Origin: Magicicada septendecula
Lineage: Eukaryota > Arthropoda > Insecta > Hemiptera > Cicadidae
Reading direction: 5' to 3'
Assembly: GCA_034769895.1 (NCBI GenBank)
Contig: CM068367.1
Location: 116,606,573 to 116,670,572, forward strand
Length of the DNA: 64,000 bases
Position numbers and translations under genes: made by a program. This document shows, piece by piece, positions 32,445 through 44,036 of the stretch (position 1 is the stretch's first letter; each line of letters starts with the position of its first letter). Below the pieces are notes generated by a model that was not told where the DNA came from, searched no databases, and was given only the letters and a program-made list of their open reading frames with translations.

Positions 32445-34155
32445 TCTTGTTTCATTATATGATTTGTATCAACCCGCTTCTCATAACTAGTAGATTATTA
32501 CAATTCCAGTCTGTTGTTTTCAGTATGTAAGTATAACTTCAAAATTATTATTTTTTAACATGATAATGTTTTTAGGCTGGGGGTCATTCCACAAAAATGT
32601 AACGTCATCGAAAAATGTAACGCTTCCACACTTTCGATTCCCTGCAGTCTAGAAATCTTCGGTCTCTGTCGTTTTAACATGATAATATTTGTTATATAAT
32701 AAATATATTTGATATATAGTAAATATTAAAAAAATTATCATGCTTCGATGTTTCGGTTTCGTCGAAATTCTTTCTTTTGTTGTGTGTTAATAGTCTTACG
32801 TCTCTTTTAACACAAAAAGAAATTCGTCTGTTATCAATAAACACCTAAAATCAATAGTAAATTGTAGTATATATTAATCACAGTACATACCATACAAATA
32901 TTAAACATACTGCAAACAAAATTACGAGTATTACAAAACACCTACGGGCGTGTAGAAATGAAAATTAGAGTACAGTTTATAAGTATGACGTATTACATCA
33001 CTTAAATTTTACAACTAGCAAAAAACCGTCATAGAGAGTAAATAGGTTACGGTTCTAATGACCGGAAGTTTTATATTCTTAATTTCAATTCCTCGCATCA
33101 GGCAGCGTAATGTATCGCCAAGTATCTAGCAAAAATGAAAACTGGAGAAAATTATATTATCAAATGAGTAATATTGAGCGTGACGTTAATTACCTACTGT
33201 AATGTAACCACGGCCAGGTCCGATGAGTAATGTATTCATATCAAATTTCAAAACACTGTATAAAGTTGCAGAATAGTTGAGGAAACTGTGGCGATGAGAT
33301 TAATGACAAAAAAATACGTGCTTCTTTAATGACCTTGATTTAAATCTGTGTCAATTGGACAGCGTCAAAGTTAAATTAGTTGGTTTGTGTCAATTTTTTT
33401 TTTGTGCTTTGTGATTTATACCAAAGTGATGTTGAGTGTTTTCGATACTACTGTTATAAAAAGGTAAAGTTTTTATGTTTGTTTCCTTGTTCGGGATAAT
33501 CTCAGAAATTTCTGACCGGATTGAAAAATTTCTTTTACCATCGTGTTCCTTAAAGTTTGAGGTGATTTTAGACGTAAATTGGAAATAATAACTTCAACAT
33601 ATTGAAACAGTTATAGCATTAAAACAGTCAGTGTCATAAAATTTATTTGTTTATTTGCATGTAGTAAAATTTTTGGCATGCAATACTCTTTTTTTCTGTA
33701 AGGCGGAAGAGTAAGCAATTAAAATATAGAAAAATTTATAAACGAAATTTTATTTTCGTTTTTGTTTTAATAAAATCTTTCTTTTTGTTTTCAAGATATT
33801 GGCGGCTTTCTAAAATATCTTGTACGCGAAAAGTGATGGTAGCGACTTTTATAATTCTCTTAATTTTTAATTTTCTTAAACTGCAAATTTTATTGGTACC
33901 ACAGAATTTTATTTTTACGCTACTAGTTTTACAGACTCAATAAAATCTGTACCCGACAAGTATCGAATTCTGCGTATTCTATTCTACGTTTCTCTATTAT
34001 TTCTTTCTCTGCACACTTTTAATATCACTGTTTCGTCTTTTAAGATTAATTAATTTACTGGATTATTCATTTTATATTTGTTAACCGTTTATGTTCAGAC
34101 GGTTGATAATAATTATTATTTAATAGTACTTTCACTTGTAAAACTTACTTGTTGA
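32445..34155. other. unassigned AT-rich sequence
   Basis: No gene or repeat family is recognised in this 1.7 kb, only AT-rich DNA with short homopolymers. Confidence 0.3.
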
Positions 34156-34159
34156 TATT

Positions 34160-34204
34160 CTCTCAAACGCCGTTTCGGAGGTGTCTTCTCCTTCTTCAGT
34201 GAGG
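34160..34204 (-). ncRNA. hammerhead ribozyme A (Penelope-associated, type I)
   Basis: On the minus strand the core CTGAAGA (34193-34199) is followed by stem II GGAG/CTCC (34188-34191 with 34177-34180), then GAAA (34173-34176), a minimal stem III, U-U at the cleavage position (34167-34166), and stem I CTCA/TGAG (34200-34203 with 34162-34165). This is the type I hammerhead arrangement with a very short stem III reported for Penelope-like retroelements. It lies about 50 bp downstream of the stop codon of the Penelope ORF on the same strand. Confidence 0.8.
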
Positions 34205-35290
34205 TTTGAATACGGAATATGTCAAGTAGTCGGTAATTTGTAACTGTTTTTTTAGGTGACTGGTTGTGTGTGGGGGTGTGGAGATGGAAGGGGGTTGGCG
34301 CGGGATTCTGAATTGTTGTATGCGTTGTGTATTATTGTGTCGAATAGTGTGTTTGATTTAAATTGTAAATGGTCATTGAGTATGTTGTTTGGTTGTGTTT
34401 TGTTGTGTTTGTATATTTCGTATTGTTCTGCGGTGTTGAGTTTGCGACTTTTGGGTAGGTAGTGTAACATTTCAAGATTGTTTTTTATATTGGTGTAATT
34501 GTGGTTTTCTGTCTGGATGTGTGTGGCAAATGTGGAGTGTATGTTGTTATTGGATAATGCTTTTGTGTGATCAGAAAATCTGGAGGAAAAAGATCTTCCT
34601 GTCTGGCCTATATAGAATTTATTGCAATCGTTACAGTTTAATTTATATAGGCCTACGCCTGTTTTGTTGTATGTCTATGTCTTTGTTTGTGCCGTTAATG
34701 TGTCTTTTGATGGTATTGTTGGTTCTGTATGCTATTTTGTAATTGTGTTTTCTGAATGTGTTGGCAATTCTGTGTGTGTTTAGAGTTGTAGTATGTGAGC
34801 GTGATGTATTTGTTTTGTTGTGTGTTGTTTGTATTTTTTGTTGTTTTTGTATAGGATGTGTCTATATAATTTGTTTATTAAATCAGGGTTGTACCCGTTT
34901 TTTAGTGCTATGTATTTTATTGTGTTAAGTTCTTCATTATAATCTTGCTTATTTAGCGGTATTTTTGTGAGTCTTTGTAGCATATGGTTAAAAAGGCTGC
35001 ATGTTTATGTTGTGTTGGATGATTTGATGTGTTGTGGATGACCATGTCAGTTGTGGTTGGTTTTCTGTAGATTTTATGTGTGCGTATTGTTTGTTTTGTT
35101 GATTGTTAGGTCTAGAAAGTTTAAACTGTTGTTTTTTCTATTTCTATTGTGAATTTGAGTTTAGGGTGTATCGTGTTTATGTATTTGTGGAAATTTTCTA
35201 CTTGTCTTGCATTGCCATTGTATAATAATAATATGTCATCTACGTATCTGTGCCAATATATGATTTACATATTTTGTATACGGGTTGATA
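34205..35290 (-). mobile_element. Penelope-like element, 5'-truncated, RT plus GIY-YIG
   Basis: Minus-strand translation shows, in order: a reverse transcriptase palm segment YWHRYVDDILLLYNG at about 35215-35260 with the YVDD catalytic box; a downstream piece NKQDYNEELNTIKYIALKNG (34780-34983); then a GIY-YIG endonuclease start CNDCNKFYIGQTGRSFSSRF near 34580-34640, continuing open to a stop at 34252. RT followed by a C-terminal GIY-YIG is the diagnostic order of Penelope elements. Stops and frame shifts break the RT part, while the endonuclease part is still in one frame. The element ends abruptly near 35285, so the N-terminal RT is missing. Confidence 0.88.
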
Positions 35291-35627
35291 ATAGTTTAAT
35301 CTTTATAATAGTAGAATAAGTAGTAGTTTTCTATAAACTTGCTGCGATTGGCGCGTGCAGCGAAGGGCACGGATGCCGCTAGTATTTTATATTTTTGGAT
35401 CAAAATTGATAAGGTAACTGTACTTTGGTTGAACGTATTTCATAAAACTGGTCATTTATGTTTTACTGTCTTCGATCTAGAATTGAACTTTCGCCTCTAA
35501 GATGTCTTTGCGCATTACAAAATGTTTGTTTATTCCGCCGTCTCGTACCACATCATGTCTTTTCGAGTGAATTTAAATATTTTCTATTACACATTTTTAA
35601 TTTATAATGATTGAAAAGCATACTTAC
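35291..35627. other. unassigned sequence (intron candidate)
   Basis: No coding signal. If the exon at 35628-35802 is real, this is intronic on the minus strand. The donor TACTTAC (GTAAGTA on the minus strand) is at 35621-35627. Confidence 0.35.
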
Positions 35628-35802
35628 TGATCCATAACGGCGATGATGAAGTACGCCAGATCCCTGAAACTGACCTTCCCCACGCGGACAAGCAGATGGT
35701 ACTCGCTGTCGTTAGTCGTCTTGTTTCCGGAGAAGTCGAACGTCATGGCGCCGGTGGTCAGCAACGGCGTCGACCAGAATTTTATCATCCGGGCAACAGG
35801 AG
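35628..35802 (-). CDS. host protein-coding exon, product unknown
   Basis: A 175-bp minus-strand block is bounded by an acceptor (TTTTCTGTGCAG, AG at 35804-35803) and a consensus donor GTAAGTA (35627-35621). The open frame reads ARMIKFWSTPLLTTGAMTFD, then FSGNKTTNDSEYHLLVRVGK, then VSFRDLAYFIIAVMD. Codons are strongly GC-ending (GTC, CTG, GCC, ACC, ATC), unlike the AT-rich surroundings, which is good evidence of selection. NKT is a possible N-glycosylation site and AYFIIAV is hydrophobic, so a membrane or secreted protein is possible. One split codon lies at each end (two bases at the start and two at the end), so neighbouring exons must carry matching phases. I do not recognise the family. 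No other exon of this gene was found nearby, so its introns are probably long. Confidence 0.7.
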
Positions 35803-38800
35803 CTGCACAGAAAACTAAGTGTTACACTGACGTAAATTATTTCATGAGTCAGGTATACGCATAGTACATGTCGTACAGAATTGCACATCGTATCACAAAC
35901 TAGAAGTTGATGAATACGTATATTAAGATTAAAATTCTAACTAACATTATAAATATTTAAAAAACCAGATGATTAACTTATTACTAGACGGAATTTGCAA
36001 TAAAGAGCTGGTATTATTGAAAAGGCTGAAGCTAGTACAGGAAATATGTCAAAACTCAAGTACCATTTGGTCTACGGGTTATTTTTAAATGGTGGGGTGG
36101 AAATTCCAAATTATTTTTACTTGAGTATGTGTAAAATTTTATGTCTAGTAAGTATGTAAAATTAATAATTCATTAGAGCTCTAGAATCTTTCTAGATCTC
36201 GGATTTTTGTAAAAACGAGTGAAACTGCTGTTCTTAGAAAATGGGTTCGAAAGCCAACATATTCCCTTTGATTAAAAAATAAATAAAAGGAAAGCGAAAT
36301 TCAAAGTAAAAAAATTATTTTATAAATTTTATTTAGAGAGCGCATAATATATTTAATACAATTTTAATTTTAAATCATCTTTATATGTTTCTAAATCTTG
36401 TTAAATAAAATAAATCAACACATAGAAAAATCACAAATGTAAACATCATTATCTGCCGTGCACATTTATTGCTCGCCCACAGCACAATAAACACAGTGAG
36501 TGTTTCGCAAAAAATACAATCAGCATCAGCATCAGAATAATTATTGGCAAGAAAGTTTGTTTTATCTGTCTTCATTAGGAAGATTCTAAAATTTCCAAAC
36601 CAGCTGTTTTTGCTACATTCAGAATCCACGCTTTTAGATCCAGCTGTCTATTTGCCAAACAAATTCAACGTTTTTACATCTTTTTAGACCCACAAAACCA
36701 CATTCATCTACTATAGCTAAAGCCACATTATCAGTTATACAAGTCCTAATATTAACACATTTATATTTTGCTGAAAGGCGTCTGCAACATAATATTACAG
36801 AGTATTTTAATTACCGTGTTAGCCTGGAACTTTCTGAACATTAAACGTTGTCAAATACAAATTTTCATACATACATACATACATACATATCGTACATAAT
36901 TTTCAAATACAAAGGTATACTGATTTTGAGAGCGACAAAAAATGTGATTTTAACAGGAACAATAATTCAAATCCTTACATTATTTGGAATAAGTTTATAT
37001 AAACGGTAAAGGACACGCACCGGTTCAAAGCACGAAAAAATAAAATAAAACACTATTTAGAAACTGTCTGAAGGCTAAAAATTTGTAAACTCAAGTAAAC
37101 AAACATTGCATCAACTACACGTCAAGGAATACAATAGTAAAATTTGCCCAGAGTCATGGGAATAGGAAGAATACTTTTTATCCATTTCTACGATATTACA
37201 GCACAGAACACTTGGAAACATACACATGTCGATTTAGATGCTCTACGTCCGTTTTTACGCACTTCTTCTACTCTGTTGAATATTTATAACTTATAAAGAA
37301 TAATATTCCCTACCCCCAAAAATTAAAAATACCTAAGAGTCGCTACAGTAGGGACGTTCTCTTATTCGTTTCACGTTCTTGAGATACACGATCTCGTTTG
37401 ATATTTATCTGGTAGAGTAATATTCACTGTAGGTATGAAGCTCATATTTACAAGTCTTACAGATACGAAATCTGGATAATGTTGAAAAACAAAACACAAA
37501 ATTTGATTATAATTATAAAAAAGATATATACATTCTTTTTGTAAAATGTAACAATACACTTTGTACATACTGTACTATAACACAAATACTTGCTTGATGC
37601 CCTTTTAGGTTCCACTGACCTTTTATGTAAAGTAGTTTCATTTATGTTGTTTCAATGTTTCAATATTACGTCGTGTACCTATGTGGACCACTCTGTGTCT
37701 ATACAGCATCTATTATAAAGCTGCAGCTGTTTCCTGTAACCCGTAGACCCTCTAGCTCTTCAATAAAAAATCAGTGGGAGGTTCCCGGAAACTAGATACA
37801 GGAAACATTGAAGTATTATTTGACTCTTACGGGAAAGAACTTACAATCGGAAAACTACTAAAACACTTTAAAAATCCTGATGAAGAAGATGAATCGGTAA
37901 AGGAGAAGATAAACCAAAGCAAACTCTAACAGTAAAGGGAAATTGAAAAATGTACTGAGTAATGATCTAAATGATATAAATTAAATATTTCACATTCAAA
38001 CCTTGTGAAAATGTTCTGTGCATAGTAGAACACAAGTTTTACTTTTGATACTGTTTTGTATCATAAAAATAGTCTTACTTCGTGTCGATTCAATTAACGC
38101 CGTAAAATTTAAGTACCTAACCTCAAAGTTAAGTGTAGAATTAATGCCTTTGTATACACTTATATATTCTGGAATATAGAATCTGAAATTAGGATAGTAC
38201 TTTTAATTTCTTCATTAACCATTTTGTTTAGCTCACGACCTTGAGATTCGAAAAACAACCTCAAGGGTTTGATTACAAATTTTTTACAAATTTTTACGAT
38301 GTTACCAATCTTACACATGTAAGTGAATCACAGCCGCTGTGTAGACGTTCATTCAGTTTTTGTATCCTTGCACACTATGTCTGACTTTACAAATGAACTA
38401 CAGGACCATAACTACATAATGTAGTCTAACCGTGACTACAGGATCATAACAGCACCGGGTTTAAATAACAAATTGTTTTCCTTCAAAGACAATCAATATA
38501 ACAGGATGTGCGTAATAAATATAGACGAGTGATCAAACTCAAACAGGAAAGGTAAAACAGGGAGGTGTGGATAATTATCCGTGCGATGCAAATTATAGAA
38601 TGCCCAGTTAGACATGACGGTTGGCAAAGTGAATTATTTCATATGAATAATTCATCACTGCCTACGCGTACCGTCCACATTCACACGCATTCCCAAGTAG
38701 GTAATTTATACTCCCACTTCTACCCCTACAAACAGATATACAGCGAGAATTCGCTGGCTGGCCCCATCACACAAACATAAATTGTCATATACGTATATAT

Positions 38801-39887
38801 CGTGCGTTTGTGGTTATCTGTTTATAAAGTATTTCAAAATAATGGAAATGATTTCTCTTAGACATATACAGTTTGTTACACAAATAAATAATTAGTGGTT
38901 TTAAAACAAAATGTCTGTCTACTGTTTTGATTGTGGGAACGAGTACTCTAACTACTTTATTCACAGTTTTGTTTTGAGCTCATTTTCTGAGCAATGAGCA
39001 GAAAAATGTAAACATATCGTCGATTGCCTTGTAGAATGAATGTTTCAATCATGAGTGTAAGAAAGTGAACAATAAACATTGCGGCTGTTGTCAACTATAC
39101 ACAGCGCGTCCTGAAGAGCATCAGACACGCCTTAAGACGGGAAGAATTGTAAAGGCAAAATAAATGAAAAGGGATCGATTAGGAGTCCGATTTATTAACC
39201 AGAATAGATATAGACCTTGAAAATAAGAGTCTACAAAAGGAAAGTGTTATGAGAACGGCCAGTAACACAGAACTGTGCAGAAGAACTTGCTTATAAATAT
39301 AGTGAGTCGTGACGTTCAAAACCAGACAATGACAAGAAACATGTATTAAATTTACGGAACTTCTGTGTAAGAATTATTGTGTTATAAAGTAGTGATCTAT
39401 TATACAAATATAATCTAAAATATATAAAACCAAAATCACCTTTGTATTTTAAAAGTTCTTATCCTTGCAAATGTACATTACATTAAATAAAATATTTACA
39501 AGAAAAAGACAGCAACGTGTTATTAAAAACTTACTAATTTTATATTTGAAATAAACAAGGAATAATCAAGTATTTCTTATTTTTGCATGAAGATGTGTAG
39601 CCACTCTGTTCATTGTAAACAAATATTTTTCATATATGTTTAATGCAAAAGAACAAAGCAAGACATGTATTACTTGAGAAATATGAAATATGTTGAACTG
39701 GCTGAATATTGAAATGATTCACTTTGGTGACACAGAAGGTACACGTCAAAGGACTGTTTATCTTGTGTGTAGATTGAACTTGTGTAATCTATTATACTTT
39801 TATATTTTAAGTTAAATTACAGTCATCTTTGAGTTCACATATATACAAATATATATTATCAACAACAACACCAAGATATTTCACGAA
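35803..39887. other. unassigned AT-rich sequence (possible long intron)
   Basis: Only a short (CATA)n run at 36867-36890 stands out. Short frames at 36381, 37371 and 38565 have no domains or splice context. If the exon at 35628-35802 belongs to a host gene, this could be its upstream intron. Confidence 0.35.
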
Positions 39888-40187
39888 TTTATAACTTAAT
39901 ACATGATAACCATGATATCGGGTAACCATGATTATGTGGATTATTGTAAGGATAATTTATAAAATAAAGCAAAGATTCCTGTCTCTGCGTACTTGTTTTA
40001 TGTGTTCATTGACGTAGATCATTAAATCACGCCAATATTTATAACTTAATACATGATAACCATGATATCGGGTAACCATGATTATGTGGATTATTGTAAG
40101 GATAATTTATAAAATAAAGCAAAGATTCCTGTCTCTGCGTACTTGTTTTATGTGTTCATTGACGTAGATCATTAAATCACGCCAGTA
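39888..40187. repeat. exact 150-bp tandem duplication
   Basis: The unit 39888-40037 is repeated directly at 40038-40187 with no difference seen until the last few bases. It contains two ATAACCATGAT/GTAACCATGAT submotifs around a GATATC. The exactness implies a very recent event or an assembly duplication. Confidence 0.9.
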
Positions 40188-42834
40188 CGATTAGATAGGT
40201 AATACAGGCGTTTTGGGTTTCCATAGGGGATCGTAGTAGTCGCTGGTTTTAAACAGAAAATCAATAAAATGCATTTTAGTCAAGCATTTAATTAATCAAA
40301 AGCAAATTTAAAAAGCAAACGTAAAGAAACTTAAACATGTAATCTATAAAATTTGTAAGAAAAATAGGAAAAGAAATCAAGAAAATATTAATATAGATAG
40401 TAACAGAATTGGTATGTTAAAATAGTTCTGTTTTACATTTGAAGTATAATTGTTGCAGGCAGCTGACTTTCGGTAAGAGTTTAGCAATCAAAAAATTAAA
40501 AATAAACTGTTAGCTGATAAGCACACCACCATATAGATAATAACAATTTTGTTAGAAACCAGAACTGAGTTGTAGTTAGCAAACCTAAAGGAAATCTATC
40601 TTAAAGCAACAGAAACGTAAATATAGCAATAACTGACACGAACTGGTTTGAATAAAAGAGAAAAATATAGATGCATTTAAAAAATGGAGGCGAAAAGTAA
40701 ATTACCGTACGGCAGTTAAACATCTACCGTCTTGTTCCCTAACAGTCTGTGTTTTGGGAGACCTCCTGTATCAAACCTTAGCTGTAAAGTTTAAGTCCAA
40801 CACTTTTTTTGTCTACTTCCATACTTACTTGGGTCATCTTATCTCGGCAACCTATTTACTGTAGGTAGTCAAATTGGTTGAAGCGGCAACCCATTTCAAT
40901 TTTTTTACTTAGATGGTCAATTGTTTTTTCATTTGATGGTTTTCGTAATATCAAGGTAAATTCTAGCTTATCTTACATTCACCATTTCTTCGCATGTCTA
41001 GGCTCGTCAAATTACAGCGCTCTCCTTTTCAACCGCTCTTAAACTTTTCATTTTTTTTAGTGTACTACATACTTAGAACCAACAATATCCTCCCTAAGTA
41101 TTGTCATTATTGTTTCCCCTTCCACAGACATGTGTCTCAGTTGCTCGCCTAATGTTGTATTGATTTGCAGGTCCAATTACTGCCACTTTAGTAGTTTTGC
41201 TGTGCGTGTGATGAGCGACCTCGTCATGTTGCCCATATATGACTTTATCTACGATATGCATAACGCAGATTATAATTTCACCAATTGGGACTGCCTTGTT
41301 GCAAAATTAATCCTTTTAAAAAATCTTTAGAGCTACAGAAAGTTGAAGAATGTAAGTAAACAGAGAATGTAAACTACAGATTTCAAAGAAAGTAAAGTCA
41401 ATGCAGAGTCACATTAATGGGACCGTTTACTTGCAAAACATAGTAAAAGTGAAGTCTAATAATAATAACTTACAATTTACAGAAGGAGAACATTTACACA
41501 AGAAAATTTAAAATTCCCAGTTTTACAATAAGCAAACGTACATCGGTGAATTACTGTGTTCCTTCCTCGGTAATATCAAATGTTCAAATTCCAAGTTCAT
41601 CTACGAAAGTTTAAGTCTAGGTACTGTGCTATGTATCAATCGAAATTTCTAACATTTCAAATGATTCCGTACATTTTAGATTTGTTAGCAATCGTTCTTA
41701 TGGATCAATTCTTACGCAAAATTCGTGCGCACGTAAATTGCCTACCATGCGCCGTCGCTATCCAGACTATTGTCCGCCAGTAGGCTTTTAAGTTTATGTA
41801 CGTCTCCATAGATGTGTGGAGTAAATCTTATTGTATGAAATATTTTTTACAAATACACGTAACTGAAAATGAAATGTAATATTTCTTTTTCAATCATAGC
41901 TTATAAATTTCTTAAAGCGGTTCAAAATTTGCAAGTGATGCTGACACATTTGTGTCAAATTATTAGCAAATTATTTGCGTCAAATGTTGAATAGCATTCC
42001 TCATAACAAATTCCTCACAATTTGGTGTTTCACATGGACTGTTACAATTTCCCCAAATTTTCACTTCCATTTTTCACTTCAATTTTGACTTCTAATTGAC
42101 TTCGTGGTATCCCGAAAGTTATAAAAGTTTCACTGTAAACACTACATTGATTTAAAATTACATTTAGTTTGATGCTTGACACAGGTTTTATAATTTTTCC
42201 AAAATGTTTATACTTGTTATTATGCCTTAGCATCCTAAGAATCTGCAATTTACAAAACTGAATACTATATCAGATTGTAGTTGAAATTCTGTTTACTTTA
42301 ATGCTTGAAATTGATTTTTGCAAAATATCAAATTTTTGTACCTTTTTTTAGATCATAGTGTTCACAAGTTTATGAAATTTTAAAAACTGAACACTACATT
42401 TAGATTGGTGTTCAAATTATCTCGTAGCCTATAGAGATTTTTTTCATTTGTTCAAAATTTTGAACTCTTACACTTTTGCCTCCTGTAACCTACTTTTGGT
42501 AGGACAATGGGATTCTTGGGGGTAATGGTATGGGCAACCATGCGAAGTTTTACAAAAATTGGTTGATGAATTCAAAAGTTGTAAGACGAATACCATATGG
42601 TCGAAGCAAATTTGAGAATTTGCTTTGCTCGTTCAACAGATTAGAAAACACTCTTTGAAAGAGGTGTAATTACTAGAAACATGGTTTTAACATTTTGATC
42701 GTTACGTACGAGTATGTTTGTTAACACAAAAATTGTTTGTTTTTATTTGCGTAATATCACTATTTCATCTGTGATGAAATACTTTAAAATCTGTATCATG
42801 TCCCATCAGACATTTTTGGGAGGACAACAGCAAA
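40188..42834. other. unassigned AT-rich sequence
   Basis: No gene is supported. The phrase CATCTACCGTCTT followed by TTCCCT and ACAG occurs at about 40720 and again at about 45300, so part of this may be an old interspersed repeat. The frames at 41130, 41580, 42042 and 42714 show no domains. Confidence 0.3.
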
Positions 42835-42875
42835 ACTATTTCTTTTATGAAGTTGCTAAACTGCTACAATTTTTT

Positions 42876-42922
42876 GTTCAGACAAAGCTTTTCGTCATCT
42901 CTGACATCATCAGGTCTTGAAC
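42876..42922 (-). ncRNA. hammerhead ribozyme C (left arm, minus strand)
   Basis: Exact reverse complement of hammerhead D at 43641-43687, with the same stems and core; see that entry. On the minus strand it points away from the centre of the element. Confidence 0.82.
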
Positions 42923-43009
42923 AACGTCTGTCTCCTATGCGTTGTAGGCTTTTATACTTTAGGCCCCTCCCCTTTTGTCATCCCCCCTCCTAATGGTTCT
43001 TGCCGCTGT

Positions 43010-43505
43010 CGCTCTTCACGGGAACTTTGTCCACATCTTTCCGTTAGGCATTTTACCAACGTCCGTCAATTATTTTAAGAATCTCCCGTTAATTTCTTTA
43101 TGTTATTATTTTACTTTCTGACTTATAACTGTTTCGTAATATTTTATTACACTTCGTCAATTTTAGTGTGTTCTCTTATTATTTTAATTTTATTTATTGT
43201 TTACTATATTTAAAATATAGTATAATATACTATATTTCTTCATTTGTAAATTCACTTTTATGAGTTTATTAAAGTCTTGCATATAGTGAGTTCATTGTTT
43301 TACCGGCTACCGCTCTTCACGGGAACTTCGTCTATATTTTCCGTTAGGCATTTTACCAACGTCCGTCACTTATTTTATGAATCTCTCGTTATTTTCTTCA
43401 TGTTATTATTTTCTTTTCTTGACTTATAACTTTTTGTAACCTTTTATTACATTTCGTCAATTTTAGTGTGTTATTCTTATTATTTTACTTTATTTTTTGT
43501 TTATT
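43010..43505. repeat. 301-bp-spaced direct repeat inside the inverted-repeat element
   Basis: A ~200-bp block starting GCTCTTCACGGGAAC at about 43011 recurs at about 43312 with moderate divergence (CCGTTAGGCATTTTACCAAC is identical in both). These may be two former copies of one element's terminal region. Confidence 0.8.
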
Positions 43506-43509
43506 GTTT

Positions 43510-43636
43510 AATATATAATAAAATATTTCTTCATTTGTAAAATCCACAAATATATAATAAAATATTTCTTAATTTGTAAAATCCACATTAATATATAATA
43601 AAATATTTCTTCTTAATAGATAATAAAATATTTCTT
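43510..43636. repeat. ~40-bp tandem repeat
   Basis: AATATATAATAAAATATTTC begins at 43510, 43549 and 43590, with a shorter related unit from 43619. It runs straight into the right arm of the inverted repeat. Confidence 0.8.
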
Positions 43637-43640
43637 CGTT

Positions 43641-43687
43641 GTTCAAGACCTGATGATGTCAGAGATGACGAAAAGCTTTGTCTGAAC
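43641..43687 (+). ncRNA. hammerhead ribozyme D (right arm, plus strand)
   Basis: Stem I is GTTCA-A-GAC (43641-43649) with GTCTGAAC (43680-43687), eight pairs with one bulged A. The core CTGATGA (43650-43656) is followed by stem II GTCA-GAGA-TGAC and GAAA (43670-43673). Stem III is AAG/CTT with no loop, and U-U (43678-43679) occupies the cleavage position. All invariant core bases of a type I hammerhead are present, with one unpaired base between CTGATGA and stem II as in the Penelope-linked motifs here. The loop-less stem III would favour action as a dimer, as described for Penelope hammerheads. Confidence 0.83.
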
Positions 43688-43730
43688 AAAAAAAATTGTA
43701 GCAGTTTAGCAACTTCATAAAAGAAATAGT

Positions 43731-44036
43731 AAGGATGGCTGCTAATTCAAATAATACGAAGAACAGCAAAACTGTTGGAGAAATCTGTTTCCTACGTTCA
43801 CGCAGTAACACGTGTCAGCGTTTACGTCTGTGTAAACTGAATAAATCCTGTTAATCAATAATGTGACTGTCGCCGAGGGATGACTGTAAAGCGCCAAACA
43901 ATAATTACACTCCTTTGGCGTGATTTATGCTCGCTCGAGCTACTACAGTTGCCGTCGGATAGCGCTGCTGACCACCAAATACTGGTGACCACGTGCCTCA
44001 GTTGACATTTTGTTAAATGTGTAGCACAGTTTTAAT
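43731..44036. other. unassigned sequence between two mobile elements
   Basis: About 300 bp without recognisable coding or repeat structure. It is somewhat GC-richer at 43870-44000. Confidence 0.3.

Larger units (their letters stand above)
42835..43730. mobile_element. inverted-repeat element carrying two opposed hammerheads
   Basis: Arms 42835-42926 and 43637-43730 are inverted copies over about 92 bp, differing by a 2-base A-run indel. Each arm contains the same 47-nt hammerhead sequence (42876-42922 minus, 43641-43687 plus). The 710-bp centre has a 301-bp-spaced direct repeat (about 43010-43210 and 43311-43505, starting GCTCTTCACGGGAAC) and a ~40-bp A/T tandem (43510-43636). No RT or GIY-YIG sequence is present. 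It may be a non-autonomous Penelope derivative or the remains of two Penelope ends in opposite orientation. Confidence 0.8.

Noticed and set aside
34256-34928. Plus-strand frames rich in Cys/Leu/Val
   Set aside because: They are antisense shadows of the Penelope coding region on the minus strand.
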